Origin: Flexivirga caeni
Lineage (GTDB): Bacteria > Actinomycetota > Actinomycetes > Actinomycetales > Dermatophilaceae
Reading direction: 5' to 3'
Assembly: GCF_003724155.1 (NCBI RefSeq)
Contig: NZ_RJJQ01000017.1
Span: forward strand, 1 to 64,000
DNA: 64,000 bases
In this document: positions 20,109 to 29,000 of the stretch, in pieces
Numbering within the stretch: position 1 is the first letter of the stretch
Layout of the letters: each line of letters starts with the position of its first letter
The notes under the pieces: generated by a model
Told to the model about the DNA's origin: nothing
Databases searched by the model: none
What the model saw: only the letters and a program-made list of their open reading frames with translations
Position numbers and translations under genes: made by a program

Positions 20109-20250
20109 CAACTACCTTCCAAAACTGTCGGCCCGCAGGGTTCACGGACACCACTACGTTGCCGTCCGGGGACGACGGCTGACCGAGGTTGGGTTGCGAT
20201 GCGTCCGCTGAACCGGGCTGGTCCGACCCGGCTGCGAACGCTTCTTCACC

Positions 20251-20282
20251 ATTATAAAACGACTCCGGGCGTGGATCATTCC
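20251..20282 (-). promoter_or_regulatory. sigA promoter, TATAAT overlapping a GGAAT-N17-GTT element
   Basis: On the minus strand a perfect TATAAT occupies 20256-20251. Overlapping it, GGAAT (20282-20278) is followed after 17 bases by GTT (20260-20258), the form used by SigR/SigH-type oxidative-stress sigma factors in Actinobacteria. The -35 for the TATAAT box is weak. Promoters of this class are known in front of hrdB in Streptomyces, so dual control of sigA is plausible. The leader would be about 135 bases. No gene lies in 20109-20364. Confidence 0.6.
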
Positions 20283-20364
20283 ATTGCCCCGCCCGAACAC
20301 CTCAGTGTGGCATTCGCCATACGGCGAAAAGTACTGGAATCAAAGAGTTTTAGGCTGCCAGTGG

Positions 20365-20745
20365 CTATTCTGCCGGCTTCACCGCAAGCACTGGGCAGGC
20401 CGCGTCCAGCAGGATCCGTTGCGCATTTGCGCCCAGGATCAGCTTGCCGACCGGTGACCGGCGGCGCAGGCCGATCACCAGAAGGTCGGCGCTCTCCTCC
20501 TCGGCGATGCGCAGGAGCTCGTCGGTGACGTCCTGCCCGGCGGGCACGGAGCGCACTTCGTAGCTGACGTCGCGTCCCGCGAGTTCCTCCAGTGCGGCGC
20601 GCACATCGGGCGTCTGTTCGCCGTCGCTGTCGTGCACGGAATCGACCACGACCAGCGGAGTGCCTCTCCCCGCCGCCTCCACGGCCGCGCGATGCAATGC
20701 GGCGGCGCCTTCTTTGGTCGGCACGAACCCCACGACGACGGCCAC
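20365..20745 (-). CDS. Universal stress protein, single UspA domain
   Basis: The 126-aa product fits one UspA fold: start VAVVVGFVPTKEGAAALHRA, central LVVVDSVHD, then ADLLVIGLRRRSPVGKLILG and NAQRILLDAACPVLAVKP. The ATP-binding loop of the family is GxxGxxxxxxGS; here GLRRRSPVGKLILG-NAQ departs from it, so nucleotide binding is uncertain. GTG 20745 is chosen because GAGG precedes it and the longer frame would add 42 residues with no family match. It is upstream of sigA on the same strand, but 253 bases and a promoter separate them. Confidence 0.85.
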   Translation of the reverse strand: MAVVVGFVPTKEGAAALHRAAVEAAGRGTPLVVVDSVHDSDGEQTPDVRAALEELAGRDVSYEVRSVPAGQDVTDELLRIAEEESADLLVIGLRRRSPVGKLILGANAQRILLDAACPVLAVKPAE

Positions 20746-20824
20746 TGCACGATCACCTCTCCCGGTCCCGGACTCACCGGCGACGCTACCGGACGTCGCG
20801 CCTGCGCGGGCAGGTGGCACGTAC

Positions 20825-21982
20825 TCAGCCGGCCGCAAGCACCGCGGATCGGTGCCGGCGGGCGTCGGCAACGGTCTCCCGGACGATCGCGCCCACCTGC
20901 CCGGTCTCGATGAGGAAACCGTCGTGCCCGTGGGCTGAGCGCATCAGCCGCACGCACCCGCGTCCGTATGCCGTGACCATCTCTTCCGACAGCGCGACCG
21001 GGAAGAGCCGGTCGCTGTCGACCGCGGCGACCCGCAGCAGTCCCGGGTAGGACCCCAGCACCTCGGCGAGGCTCCCCCGCCCGCGCGCCACGTCGTGCGT
21101 CGCCATCGCCCCGGTCAGGTGCATGTAGGAGCCGGCGTCGAACCGCCCGACCAGCTTTCCGGCCTGGTGGTCCAGGTAGCTCTCGACCGCGAACCGGCCG
21201 TCGCCGAGCGGATCCTCCGAGCCCTGCGCACGAGTGCCGAACCGGTCGTTCAGCTCGTCGGCGCAGCGATAGGTCGTGTGCGCGATCCGGCGGGCGATCC
21301 CGAGCCCGGTCTCCGGGATCCGGCCGGTGCCGTAGTAGTCACCACCGCAATAGTCGGGGTCGGCGGCAATCGCGAGCTGTTGCGCCTGCCCCCACGCGAT
21401 CTGATCGGCCGTCGCATGCGCGGCACTGGCCAGGACGAGCGCCGCGCGGGTGCGGCCGGGCCGGCCGGCGACCCACTCGATCGCCCGCATGCCGCCCATC
21501 GAGCCGCCCAGCACCAGGGACCATGCGTCGATGCCGAGCGCGTCCGCGACCGCTGCCTCGACCGCGACCTGGTCACGGATCGTCGTCCGCGGGAAACGCG
21601 AGCCCCAGGCCTGGCCGTCGGGAGCGATCGAGCCCGGGCCGGTGGTCCCACGGCAGCCACCGAGCACGTTGATCGCCACGACATACAGCTCATCGGAGTC
21701 CAGCGGCGCACCCGGTCCGATCAGCCCCGGCCACCAGCCGGGCGTCGGCTGACCCGGGCCGGCGTCGCCGACGACGTGCGAGTCGCCCGTGAGCGCGTGC
21801 TCGACCAGCACCGCGTTGTCGGCGCGCGGCGCGAGCCGTCCCCACGTCTGGAAGCTGACCACGACTTCCGGGAGAACTGCCCCGCTTTCGAGCTCGACGT
21901 CGACCAGGCTGATCGCTCGTGCGTCCGGGTTGGCGCCGGGCGGCGGAGCGCACCACCTGGTCGCGGGATGTATGACGGTCAC
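20825..21982 (-). CDS. metX: Homoserine O-acetyltransferase MetX
   Basis: Alpha/beta-hydrolase-fold enzyme that acetylates L-homoserine from acetyl-CoA, first committed step of methionine synthesis by direct sulfhydrylation; its partner MetY is encoded at 36179-37501. The 385-aa product has NAVLVEHALTGDSHVVGD, the CRGTTGPGS segment, the nucleophile elbow LVLGGSMGGMRAIEW (Ser), and the C-terminal acidic/His pair in VDSDRLFP and SAHGHDGFLIE. GTG 21982 is preferred: AAGGAG lies six bases upstream. A SAM-IV-type riboswitch with an extra arm complementary to this Shine-Dalgarno precedes it. Confidence 0.95.
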   Translation of the reverse strand: MTVIHPATRWCAPPPGANPDARAISLVDVELESGAVLPEVVVSFQTWGRLAPRADNAVLVEHALTGDSHVVGDAGPGQPTPGWWPGLIGPGAPLDSDELYVVAINVLGGCRGTTGPGSIAPDGQAWGSRFPRTTIRDQVAVEAAVADALGIDAWSLVLGGSMGGMRAIEWVAGRPGRTRAALVLASAAHATADQIAWGQAQQLAIAADPDYCGGDYYGTGRIPETGLGIARRIAHTTYRCADELNDRFGTRAQGSEDPLGDGRFAVESYLDHQAGKLVGRFDAGSYMHLTGAMATHDVARGRGSLAEVLGSYPGLLRVAAVDSDRLFPVALSEEMVTAYGRGCVRLMRSAHGHDGFLIETGQVGAIVRETVADARRHRSAVLAAG

Positions 21983-22019
21983 CGGCCGCTCCTTCGCCCC
22001 AAGGGGGCCCGGCGGCCCC

Positions 22020-22171
22020 GCGCTTGCCGGCGCGCACGCTGCGGCCGGCCTTGTCTTCACCCGGGGCACCCCACCGCGGTGGAGGGTTGCCGCCCAGCCA
22101 GCCGGGGCTGTGTTCGCGTTGCTTCGCGTCGTGCGTGCGAAGGAGTCCGCGAACCGCTGGGACTCATGACA
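22020..22171 (-). promoter_or_regulatory. SAM-IV-type riboswitch of metX with an extra arm
   Basis: Minus-strand leader from GTCATGAG (22170) with the P1 partner GAAGAC, P2 arms CCCAGC and GCTGGG, CCCCGGCTG, the core CGGCAACCCTCC, ACCGCGGTGGGGTGCCCCGG, and a downstream CCGGCAAGCGCG. The same blocks occur in order before metY. Compared with that copy the P2/P3 part contains about 40 extra bases that fold as TTCGCG...CGCGAA. That arm carries CTCCTTCGC (at 22145-22137), an exact complement of the metX Shine-Dalgarno segment GCGAAGGAG (21997-21989). Class is from sequence memory of SAM-IV; ligand control of translation is inferred. Confidence 0.85.
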
Positions 22172-22177
22172 GGTATG

Positions 22178-22207
22178 ACGGTAGCAAACCGAGGCGTCCG
22201 CGTCGAA
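22178..22207 (-). promoter_or_regulatory. Candidate promoter of the metX leader
   Basis: On the minus strand TTCGAC (22207-22202) and TACCGT (22183-22178) are separated by 18 bases. Transcription would begin near 22171, one or two bases before the riboswitch GTCATGAG. Fit to sigma-70 consensus is moderate; the position relative to the aptamer is the main support. Confidence 0.5.
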
Positions 22208-22224
22208 GGGCTACGGCTGCTGTC

Positions 22225-23247
22225 TCATGCCGGACGCCCCTCGGGTCGCACCGGTCGTAGCCCGGCGGCGACGGCGGTGGCCATCAGCCTGGCGAGCCGG
22301 TAGCCCGGCTCCAGCCGCAGCGCGTGATCGAGTGCCATGGAGGCGATCACCCCGCTGCCGACCGTCCACGAGATGCCCGCCAGCAGCACGAGCACCGGCA
22401 CGCTGCGCGCGGTCGGAATGCAGCCGATCCATTCCTCGAGACGGCCGGTCACGAGTTCGACCGGATCGGTGAACGGCTCGAGCTCCCGCAGCCGCACCGG
22501 CGGCAGCCCGAGATGGTGCGGATCCACCGGGCCGCTGACCGGCCCCAGCTCCCCGGACATGAAATCCGGCATCAGCCAGGACAGGATCTCGTCGCGGACC
22601 TGCACCGACGAGACGGCCACAGTCGCGCCCGCGAGCACCGTGACCGGCAGCGTGTGCACCGCGACGGTGTCCAGCAGCACTCTCGGCAGCACGAACGCGG
22701 TGCCCTCCCCGAGCCCCGGGCTGCTGCCGATGCACGCTTCCACTGCGGCAGCAACCTCGGGGTGCCGCAACTCGAAGCGGTGCTCGAGGTCCGACCTGTG
22801 TGCGACCGGCGCCACGCCGCGCAGGACGCGCTCGGCGACGGGCGCCACCCCCGCTGCGGGCGGCACCGGCGCCCACTCGCGAGGGCAGTTGCCGCAGCCA
22901 CACTGCTCGGCCCGCCAGCACGCGCCGCTTCGGATGTCCACTAGGTGAGACACGTCGGCGCCGCAGACGCGCAGACGTGCCCGGAGCTCGCCGCAGAACA
23001 GTCGGCCGACCGGGCCGAAGTCGTCATAACACAACACGATGACATCGTCCGGGCTCGAGCGGCTCACCTTCTCGGCGATGCACCGCGCAGCGTCGGCAGC
23101 CTCGGTCGGCGGGGGCCGGTCCAGCCGGGCGATGACTCCGACCCGGCAGTCACACATCCCGACGAGAACCAGTCCGTCAGGGACGTAGCCAAGTGAGTAG
23201 GGGACGTAGGCAACAACGTCGCCGATGCCGTGCAGCGTGGGATTCAT
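22225..23247 (-). CDS. DUF4192-domain protein
   Basis: The 340-aa product matches the actinobacterial DUF4192 family in outline: an early VVAYVPYSLGYVPDGLVLVG block, DDVIVLCYDDFGP in the middle, WRAEQCGCGNCP cysteine cluster (about residues 108-123), and a C-terminal helical half with ARSVPVLVLLAGISWTVGSG and ALDHALRLEPGYRLARLM. No signal peptide or membrane helix is obvious. Function is unknown. It starts at ATG 23247 and ends 18 bases before the metX promoter, so it is probably not part of the methionine unit. Confidence 0.75.
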   Translation of the reverse strand: MNPTLHGIGDVVAYVPYSLGYVPDGLVLVGMCDCRVGVIARLDRPPPTEAADAARCIAEKVSRSSPDDVIVLCYDDFGPVGRLFCGELRARLRVCGADVSHLVDIRSGACWRAEQCGCGNCPREWAPVPPAAGVAPVAERVLRGVAPVAHRSDLEHRFELRHPEVAAAVEACIGSSPGLGEGTAFVLPRVLLDTVAVHTLPVTVLAGATVAVSSVQVRDEILSWLMPDFMSGELGPVSGPVDPHHLGLPPVRLRELEPFTDPVELVTGRLEEWIGCIPTARSVPVLVLLAGISWTVGSGVIASMALDHALRLEPGYRLARLMATAVAAGLRPVRPEGRPA

Positions 23248-23355
23248 GCACTGCAGGCTCGCCCGAAACCGCGGGGCGGGACGAGACCGCCCGGACCCGC
23301 CGGTGTATAGCGCACGCGGCGCCGGACGGATGTGGATGAACGCCCGGCGGGCCGC

Positions 23356-23724
23356 TCAGGACAGCCGCTCGCCCTTGATGGTGTCGCGGCGGCGCTTCTC
23401 CCACGCCAGGAACTGCTCGGTGTCCGCCGCGAGGGCGGTGGCCAGCCAGGCCAGCACCACCGCGTCGTCGGCCAGTCCGATGACTCCCACGAGCGCCTCG
23501 GGCAGCAGGTCGACCGGCGACACGACATACGCGGCGGCACCTGCCAGCAACGCGAGATGGCCGGCGCTGACCCCGGTGTAGTCGCCCCGGGCGACGGCTT
23601 TCGACATCCGCGGCAGGCAGGCGATCCGGGTGGCGATCGGCGGCCCGCCCGGCTCGGCAACCTCCTGCAGCGCGGCGGAGATGCGCCGCATCGCCGCCCA
23701 GCGCACGTTCGGCAGTCGGACCAT
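23356..23724 (-). CDS. DUF1232 (YkvA-type) small membrane protein
   Basis: The 122-aa product carries the DUF1232 signature AYVVSPVDLLPEALVGVIG followed by LADDAVVLAWLATAL, a short membrane hairpin, and a charged C-terminus KRRRDTIKGER. ATG 23724 is used because it lies two bases after the EcsC-type gene stop, indicating coupled translation; the GTG at 23739 would overlap that gene. Function of the family is unknown. Confidence 0.85.
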   Translation of the reverse strand: MVRLPNVRWAAMRRISAALQEVAEPGGPPIATRIACLPRMSKAVARGDYTGVSAGHLALLAGAAAYVVSPVDLLPEALVGVIGLADDAVVLAWLATALAADTEQFLAWEKRRRDTIKGERLS

Positions 23725-23726
23725 CG

Positions 23727-24434
23727 TCAGCGACCCCACGGCGCCCGCAGCAGGCGCTCGCTGGGCGGGAACTCCTCCCGCGCGATCCGGGCGATGCGCG
23801 ACAGCAGAAAGGCGTCCAGACCAGCCCCGAGCACGCCACCGGCGACCGGGATGCCCTTGCCCAGCTTGGTGAACAGCTTGTTGCCCACCTCGGTGATCAG
23901 CCGGAAGCCGACCGCCTTGTTGACGACCATGACCGCCGGCGGCGGGAGCTGACTGCTCGCGAGGCTGGCCAGTCGCCCGGTGCTGACGACCCCCGCCTGC
24001 TTCAGCACGTCGTCGGCGTCGCCACCGACCAGCGCCAGGAGTATGGCGGTGCGCGTCCCGGGGTCGGCGAGATCGTAGCCGCGCACGTGCGCAATGGCCG
24101 CGACCATCCGGGTGTTGATGAGGTAGAAACCGGCCAGGTTCACTGGCAACGCGACGGCCATCGCGACGAAGCCGCCGAGGTTGGTGACGAAACCCGAACT
24201 CGCCGCCAGCCTGCGGTGCTGGGCGACGATCTTGTCGATGGCGCGCTCCGGGTCGAACGGCTGCGCGGCGAGCGCCGCCTCGGCGACCTCCCGGGCACTG
24301 TCGAATCCGGCCTTGCCGTCGATGCCGATCGCGATCAGCTTCTGCGCCAGGCTCAGCGCCGTGCCGCCGAGCGGGCCCTTGTCGAGACGGGCTGGCTCCT
24401 TGCCCTTGGCCTTGCTCTTCGTGGCACCGAACAT
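23727..24434 (-). CDS. EcsC-family protein
   Basis: The 235-aa product has the EcsC-like core: AIDKIVAQHRRLAASSGFVT, a glycine-rich membrane-like segment LGGFVAMAVALPVNLAGFYL, RMVAAIAHVRGYDL, and the C-terminal GKGIPVAGGVLGAGLDAFLL with AREEFP. ATG 24434 (MFGATKSKAKGKEP) is preferred to the longer frame because that extension runs antisense to the next operon. Molecular function is not known. It is coupled to the DUF1232 gene. Confidence 0.8.
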   Translation of the reverse strand: MFGATKSKAKGKEPARLDKGPLGGTALSLAQKLIAIGIDGKAGFDSAREVAEAALAAQPFDPERAIDKIVAQHRRLAASSGFVTNLGGFVAMAVALPVNLAGFYLINTRMVAAIAHVRGYDLADPGTRTAILLALVGGDADDVLKQAGVVSTGRLASLASSQLPPPAVMVVNKAVGFRLITEVGNKLFTKLGKGIPVAGGVLGAGLDAFLLSRIARIAREEFPPSERLLRAPWGR

Positions 24435-24515
24435 TCCCCCATCCTGCCAGTCGTCGGCGTCCAGGGCGGCATACGCGCAGTTCGGCCGTGCATCCCGGGC
24501 GCGTAACGTGGCGTT

Positions 24516-25424
24516 ATGCCCTACCCCACGGATCCGAGCCCTGAGCTGGCTGACTACGCGCACCCCGAGCGCCTCGTAACCACCGGCTGGCTGGCCGAGC
24601 ACCTGGCGAGCGACCACCCGGGCCTGGTCGTCCTGGAGTCAGACGAGGACGTGCTGCTCTACGAGACCGGCCACATCCCCGGCGCCCTCAAGCTCGACTG
24701 GCACACCGATCTGAACGACCCGGTGACCCGGGACTTCGTCGATGGCGAGGCGTTCGCCCGGGTCATGTCCGAGCGCGGCATCGACCGCGACACGACGGTC
24801 GTCATCTATGGCGACAAGTCGAACTGGTGGGCGGCATACGCGCTCTGGGTGATGACGCTCTTCGGTCACCCAGACGTGCGGCTGCTGGACGGCGGGCGCT
24901 CCGCGTGGATGGCCGAGGACCGGCCGCTGACCCGTGAGGTGCCGAGTGCCGAGACCGCCCACTACCCGGTGATCGAGCGCGACGATGCGCCGGTCCGCGC
25001 GTTCAAGGACGATGTGCTCGCCCATCTCGGCGGCGCCCTGGTCGACGTGCGCTCCCCCGGTGAGTTCAGCGGCGAGTTGCTGCACATGCCCGACTACCCG
25101 CAGGAGGGATCCCTGCGTGGAGGCCACATCCCCGGCGCTCGTTCGGTGCCGTGGGCGCGCGCCGCGCGCGAGGACGGACGGTTCAAGAGCCGCGCCGACC
25201 TGGAGGCTCTCTACCAGGAGGACCAGGGGCTGGCCCCGAACGAGGACGTCATCGTCTACTGCCGCATCGGGGAGCGCTCCTCGCACACCTGGTTCGTACT
25301 CACCCACCTGCTCGGCTTCGACGAGGTGCGCAACTACGACGGCTCGTGGACCGAGTGGGGCAATGCGGTGCGGGTTCCGGTGGAGCAGGGAGCGCCGAGC
25401 GAGCACGGAGCGCCGAGTGAGTGA
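24516..25424 (+). CDS. Thiosulfate sulfurtransferase (tandem rhodanese)
   Basis: Two-domain rhodanese, 302 aa. The N-terminal inactive domain includes [20 protein letters not shown] and [15 protein letters not shown]; the C-terminal domain has [27 protein letters not shown] and the active loop [15 protein letters not shown], where Cys is the persulfide carrier. The [11 protein letters not shown] loop matches actinobacterial SseA/CysA-type enzymes. The C-terminus ends in a short duplicated EQGAPSE/EHGAPSE. The stop overlaps the sufE start by eight bases, suggesting sulfur hand-over in Fe-S assembly or thiolation. Confidence 0.92.
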   Translation: MPYPTDPSPELADYAHPERLVTTGWLAEHLASDHPGLVVLESDEDVLLYETGHIPGALKLDWHTDLNDPVTRDFVDGEAFARVMSERGIDRDTTVVIYGDKSNWWAAYALWVMTLFGHPDVRLLDGGRSAWMAEDRPLTREVPSAETAHYPVIERDDAPVRAFKDDVLAHLGGALVDVRSPGEFSGELLHMPDYPQEGSLRGGHIPGARSVPWARAAREDGRFKSRADLEALYQEDQGLAPNEDVIVYCRIGERSSHTWFVLTHLLGFDEVRNYDGSWTEWGNAVRVPVEQGAPSEHGAPSE

Positions 25425-25860
25425 CGTCCCGGCGCCGCTGGCCGAGCTGATCGACGATTTCGGCTCGGTGGGTCCGAAAGACCGCCTGCAGTTGCTGCTG
25501 GAACTGAGCGAGGAGTTGCCGGATCTGCCCGAGCGGTATGCCGACCACCCCGACCAGCTGGAGCAGGTCCACGAGTGCCAGTCGCCGCTGTTTCTCGCGG
25601 TGGAGATCGTGGACGACACGGTCCGGCTGTTCTTCAGCGCGCCGAAGGAGGCCCCGACGACGCGCGGTTTCGCGGGCATCCTGCACACCGGCCTGAACGG
25701 CCAGTCGCCGCAGGCGGTGCTCGACGTGCCGGACGACATCCCGTTCCGGTTCGGTCTGGCCGAGGCCGTGTCGCCGTTGCGGATGCGGGGAATGGTCGCG
25801 ATGCTGTCTAGGATCAAACGGCAGATCCGTGTTTCGGCCGAAGGACGCGACGTCGGCTGA
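25417..25860 (+). CDS. sufE: SufE-family sulfur acceptor
   Basis: The 147-aa product has the SufE layout: a helical N-terminus [20 protein letters not shown], the PERY element, and the Cys-containing [14 protein letters not shown], where the Cys accepts sulfane sulfur from a cysteine desulfurase. C-terminal [18 protein letters not shown] is also typical. GTG 25417 is chosen: GGAG lies six bases upstream inside the rhodanese gene. Pairing with a rhodanese is common in Actinobacteria. Which desulfurase it serves is unknown. Confidence 0.88.
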   Translation: MSDVPAPLAELIDDFGSVGPKDRLQLLLELSEELPDLPERYADHPDQLEQVHECQSPLFLAVEIVDDTVRLFFSAPKEAPTTRGFAGILHTGLNGQSPQAVLDVPDDIPFRFGLAEAVSPLRMRGMVAMLSRIKRQIRVSAEGRDVG

Positions 25861-25899
25861 GCCTGCGACATTCCGGACGAATGGGTTAGGTTGCGCCAT

Positions 25900-27300
25900 A
25901 TGAACTCGAACAAGAAGCTCGTGGCCGGCTCGGCGGTTGTCGCCGTCGTGGGCCTGATCCTGCTGATCGTCGGCCTGCTCAGCGGTTCGAGCTTCAAGCC
26001 GACCGCGTTCAGCAGCGGCAGCACGATCTCGATGAGTGGCGGCTTCTCGGTCTACAGCAAGACCGCCGCCGACCGGACCGCAACGACCTGCCAGGTGGGC
26101 ACCACCACGATGGGCCGGCCGACCAAGGACTTCTCGGTCACCTCCAGTGGCACCAAGTACTACGAGGTCGCCCGCAGCAGTTCGAGCAAGGGTGCGGTCA
26201 CCTGCAACGGCGCCTCCGGCCAGCTGTATGCCGGCACCCGCGCCGACAAGCTCGGCGGTGGCTTCCACACCACGGGTCTCGTGCTCGGCGCCATCCTGCT
26301 GGTCATCGGCATCATCGGCGCGCTGCTGTTCCTCCTCCTCGGCAAGCGTGGCCCGAAGCCGGCAGCTGCCGGCGTACCGAGCGGCTACGGTCAGCAGACC
26401 GGCTACGGCCAGCCCCAGGGCCAGCAGCAGCCGTACGGTCAGCAGGGCCAGGGGTATGGCGCTCCGCCCGCCCAGGGTTACGGCCAGCAGCCGGCCGGGC
26501 AGGGCGGTTACGGCCAGCAGCCGGGTTACGGCCAGCCGCAACAGCAGCAGCCCTATGGTCAGCAGAGATACGGTCAGCAGCAGGGGTACGGCCAGCCGCA
26601 GGCACCGGCATACGGCCAGCAGGGCCAGCAGGGTCCGCAGACTCCGTCCTACGGGCAGCCCGCCGCTCCGGTCCAGGGTTATCAGGGCGGCTACGGGCAG
26701 CAAGCCCCGCCGCCGCAGCCCGGCTACGGCCAGCCCCAGAACTACGGCCAGAGCGGCCAGCCGGCATACGGCCAGCCCGCGCCGTCGCTGCCGAGCAGCC
26801 CGCAGGCGCCGCAGCAGAACATCTCCGATGCTCCGACCCAGGCCGTCTCGGCGGACCAGGTGAACGCGCAGCTGGGCCAGTCCCAGCCGCCCGCGCAGCA
26901 GCCCAGCGGCGGACACGGGCCGGACAGCTCCGAGGCACCGACGCAGACGGTGTCCAGCGACGATGTCAATCGTCTCTCCTACGGCCAGGCGTCCACCCCG
27001 GCCTACGAGCAACCGGGGTACCAGAGCAGCTCCCCGGCCCCGTCCTCCGGCGGTGGCCAGTCGACGCCGTCGTATGGCGGCGACCGCTCCGACGAACCGA
27101 CCGAGGCGATCTCCGGACTGCCGTTCGCGACCGGCACCACGCCCGGTGACGGTGACGTGCACGCTCAGCCCACGACGGCCGTCCCGGCGGTCGACGACCA
27201 GCACGAGAACCCGTGGGTGCCACGGCACGGCAGTTCGCAGGGCAACGGCGAACAGAACAATGGCCAGCAAGACAACGATCAGCAGGGCAACCAGGGCTGA
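25900..27300 (+). CDS. Membrane protein with Gly/Tyr/Gln-rich low-complexity domain
   Basis: The 466-aa protein has a first transmembrane helix (about residues 8-29), a roughly 95-residue outside domain with two cysteines, a second helix (about 127-149), and a cytosolic tail of about 315 residues. Residues about 155-300 are repeats of GYGQ/PYGQ/AYGQ with many Gln and Pro, a prion-like composition. After it, three similar acidic segments occur, [16 protein letters not shown] and DEPTEAIS. Such Thr-containing acidic motifs resemble Ser/Thr-kinase targets or FHA ligands; that is an inference. ATG 25900 is chosen over TTG 25891. I do not recognise the outer domain. Confidence 0.85.
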   Translation: MNSNKKLVAGSAVVAVVGLILLIVGLLSGSSFKPTAFSSGSTISMSGGFSVYSKTAADRTATTCQVGTTTMGRPTKDFSVTSSGTKYYEVARSSSSKGAVTCNGASGQLYAGTRADKLGGGFHTTGLVLGAILLVIGIIGALLFLLLGKRGPKPAAAGVPSGYGQQTGYGQPQGQQQPYGQQGQGYGAPPAQGYGQQPAGQGGYGQQPGYGQPQQQQPYGQQRYGQQQGYGQPQAPAYGQQGQQGPQTPSYGQPAAPVQGYQGGYGQQAPPPQPGYGQPQNYGQSGQPAYGQPAPSLPSSPQAPQQNISDAPTQAVSADQVNAQLGQSQPPAQQPSGGHGPDSSEAPTQTVSSDDVNRLSYGQASTPAYEQPGYQSSSPAPSSGGGQSTPSYGGDRSDEPTEAISGLPFATGTTPGDGDVHAQPTTAVPAVDDQHENPWVPRHGSSQGNGEQNNGQQDNDQQGNQG

Positions 27301-27321
27301 CCCGGCACCACCGAGACGTCC

Positions 27322-28971
27322 ATGCGCGATCCGCTCATCGCGGTGGCGGTGCAGGGCGACCGGGCCGCGTGCGCGGACGCCGGCGGGGTGTGCTTCGACG
27401 GCACCGTCACCGGCCTCGCCGCATTTGTCCGGTCCGCCGAGTCTGCCGGCAGTCCCGCCCCCCGCTGGGTCTGGTGGTCCGCCGGTGAGGCCGCGGTCCC
27501 TCTCGTGCGCGCCGGGCTGCACCTGCGCCGCTGCTGGGATCTAACCGAAGCACACCGTCTGCTGGTGGGCGGCTTCAGCGCGACCGCCGACGAGATCTGG
27601 GCGGTGAGTGCGCAGCTCGACCCGGACGGCCGTCCGGCGCCCGCGTCGGGCGACCTTTTCGACCTGACACCGGACGACTCCCTGACGACGACAGCCGGAT
27701 ATCTCAATCCTTCCTGCTTGCAATCGGATTGGCGCCTCCAGCACCTGCCCGACCTGGCGCGGCTCGCGCTCACCGCGGCCGGACGGCAGCGCGAGCTGCT
27801 CTCGGCTCGACCGCACGCCGCGAGCACGGCGACCAGTGAGTCGGGCGCGGCGCTGCTGTGCGTAGAGCTGGCCGGGCACGGCCTGCCGATCGACCGGCCG
27901 GTGCTGGAGGCCCTCATCACCGAGGTCGCGGGGCCGCGCCCGCGCGACGACGAAGACGCCGCGCGCATCCGCCAGGCCCGTGACGAGCTGGTGCTGCGGC
28001 ACGTCCCGGGCCGGGCGACGACCGACCTGCGCAACCCCGCGCATGTGCGGGATCTGTTGCGGTCGTTGGGCGTTCAGGTGGACGACACCCGCGCGTGGCA
28101 CCTGGAGCCCTATCGCGACGTGCACCCGGTCATCGGCGCGCTGCTCAACTGGCGCAAAGCCGAGCGCGTCGCGACCACCTACGGCTGGTCCTGGCTCGAC
28201 GGATATGTCGGCAGCGACGATCGGTTGCGCGGTGCGTGGACGGCGTGCGACGGCGGCGCCGGCCGGATGACGGCCAGCGCGGGCTTGCACAGCCTGCCCA
28301 CCCCCCTGCGGGAAGCCGTCGCCGCCGGAGCCGGGCACGTGCTGGTGCGCGCCGACCTCGGCCAGGTCGAACCCCGTGTGCTTGCAGTCGTTTCCGCCGA
28401 TCCAGACTTCGCTGCGGCGACCGCCCAGGACGATCTCTATGCGACGGTGGCGCAGCAACTGCACCTCGACCGGCCTACCGCCAAGATCGCGGTGCTCGCC
28501 GCGATGTACGGCCAGACGTCCGGCCCGGCGGCCGATGCGCTGCAGCGGATGGAACGCACCTACCCACGCGCGTTGCGCTACCTGCGGGCCGCCGCGGAGC
28601 GGGGCGAACGCGGCGAGCCCGTGCTGACGTATGGCGGCCGGCTGGTCCGCAGTCGGCTGGCCGAGGACCAGGCGGGCCGCCGCGCGATGGGGCGGTTCAC
28701 CCGCAATGCCGTCGTGCAGGGGGCCGCGGCCGAGTTCTTCAAGGCGTGGGCGCTCACCGTCCGCGACGCGGTGCGCCCCGTCGGCGGCCGGATCGTGCTC
28801 TGCCTGCACGACGAACTGCTGGTGCGTGCGCCCTCGGCATACGCGCAGGAGACGGCCGACGCGGTCCAGGGCGCGCTGCAGGATGCCGCGCGCCGCTGGA
28901 CGGGCGGCGCGCCGGTGCGATTCGTCGCCGACCTGAAGATCGTGCAGCGCTGGTCGGAGGCCAAGGACTGA
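27322..28971 (+). CDS. PolA-like family A DNA polymerase homologue (exonuclease/polymerase type)
   Basis: The 549-aa product aligns in its C-terminal half with family A polymerases: motif A VRADLGQVEPRVLAVVS (DYSQIELR in Pol I), the O-helix region AKIAVLAAMYGQTSG, and motif C LCLHDELLVRA. The N-terminal about 250 residues occupy the place of a 3'-5' exonuclease domain but the acidic metal-binding pattern is not evident, so proofreading is doubtful. It is far shorter than replicative Pol I and lacks the 5' nuclease. Such proteins are widespread in Actinobacteria as a second PolA-like protein of uncertain role. Confidence 0.85.
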   Translation: MRDPLIAVAVQGDRAACADAGGVCFDGTVTGLAAFVRSAESAGSPAPRWVWWSAGEAAVPLVRAGLHLRRCWDLTEAHRLLVGGFSATADEIWAVSAQLDPDGRPAPASGDLFDLTPDDSLTTTAGYLNPSCLQSDWRLQHLPDLARLALTAAGRQRELLSARPHAASTATSESGAALLCVELAGHGLPIDRPVLEALITEVAGPRPRDDEDAARIRQARDELVLRHVPGRATTDLRNPAHVRDLLRSLGVQVDDTRAWHLEPYRDVHPVIGALLNWRKAERVATTYGWSWLDGYVGSDDRLRGAWTACDGGAGRMTASAGLHSLPTPLREAVAAGAGHVLVRADLGQVEPRVLAVVSADPDFAAATAQDDLYATVAQQLHLDRPTAKIAVLAAMYGQTSGPAADALQRMERTYPRALRYLRAAAERGERGEPVLTYGGRLVRSRLAEDQAGRRAMGRFTRNAVVQGAAAEFFKAWALTVRDAVRPVGGRIVLCLHDELLVRAPSAYAQETADAVQGALQDAARRWTGGAPVRFVADLKIVQRWSEAKD

Positions 28972-29000
28972 GCGGTCTCGGCCGCTAGTTCGTCGCGCTG

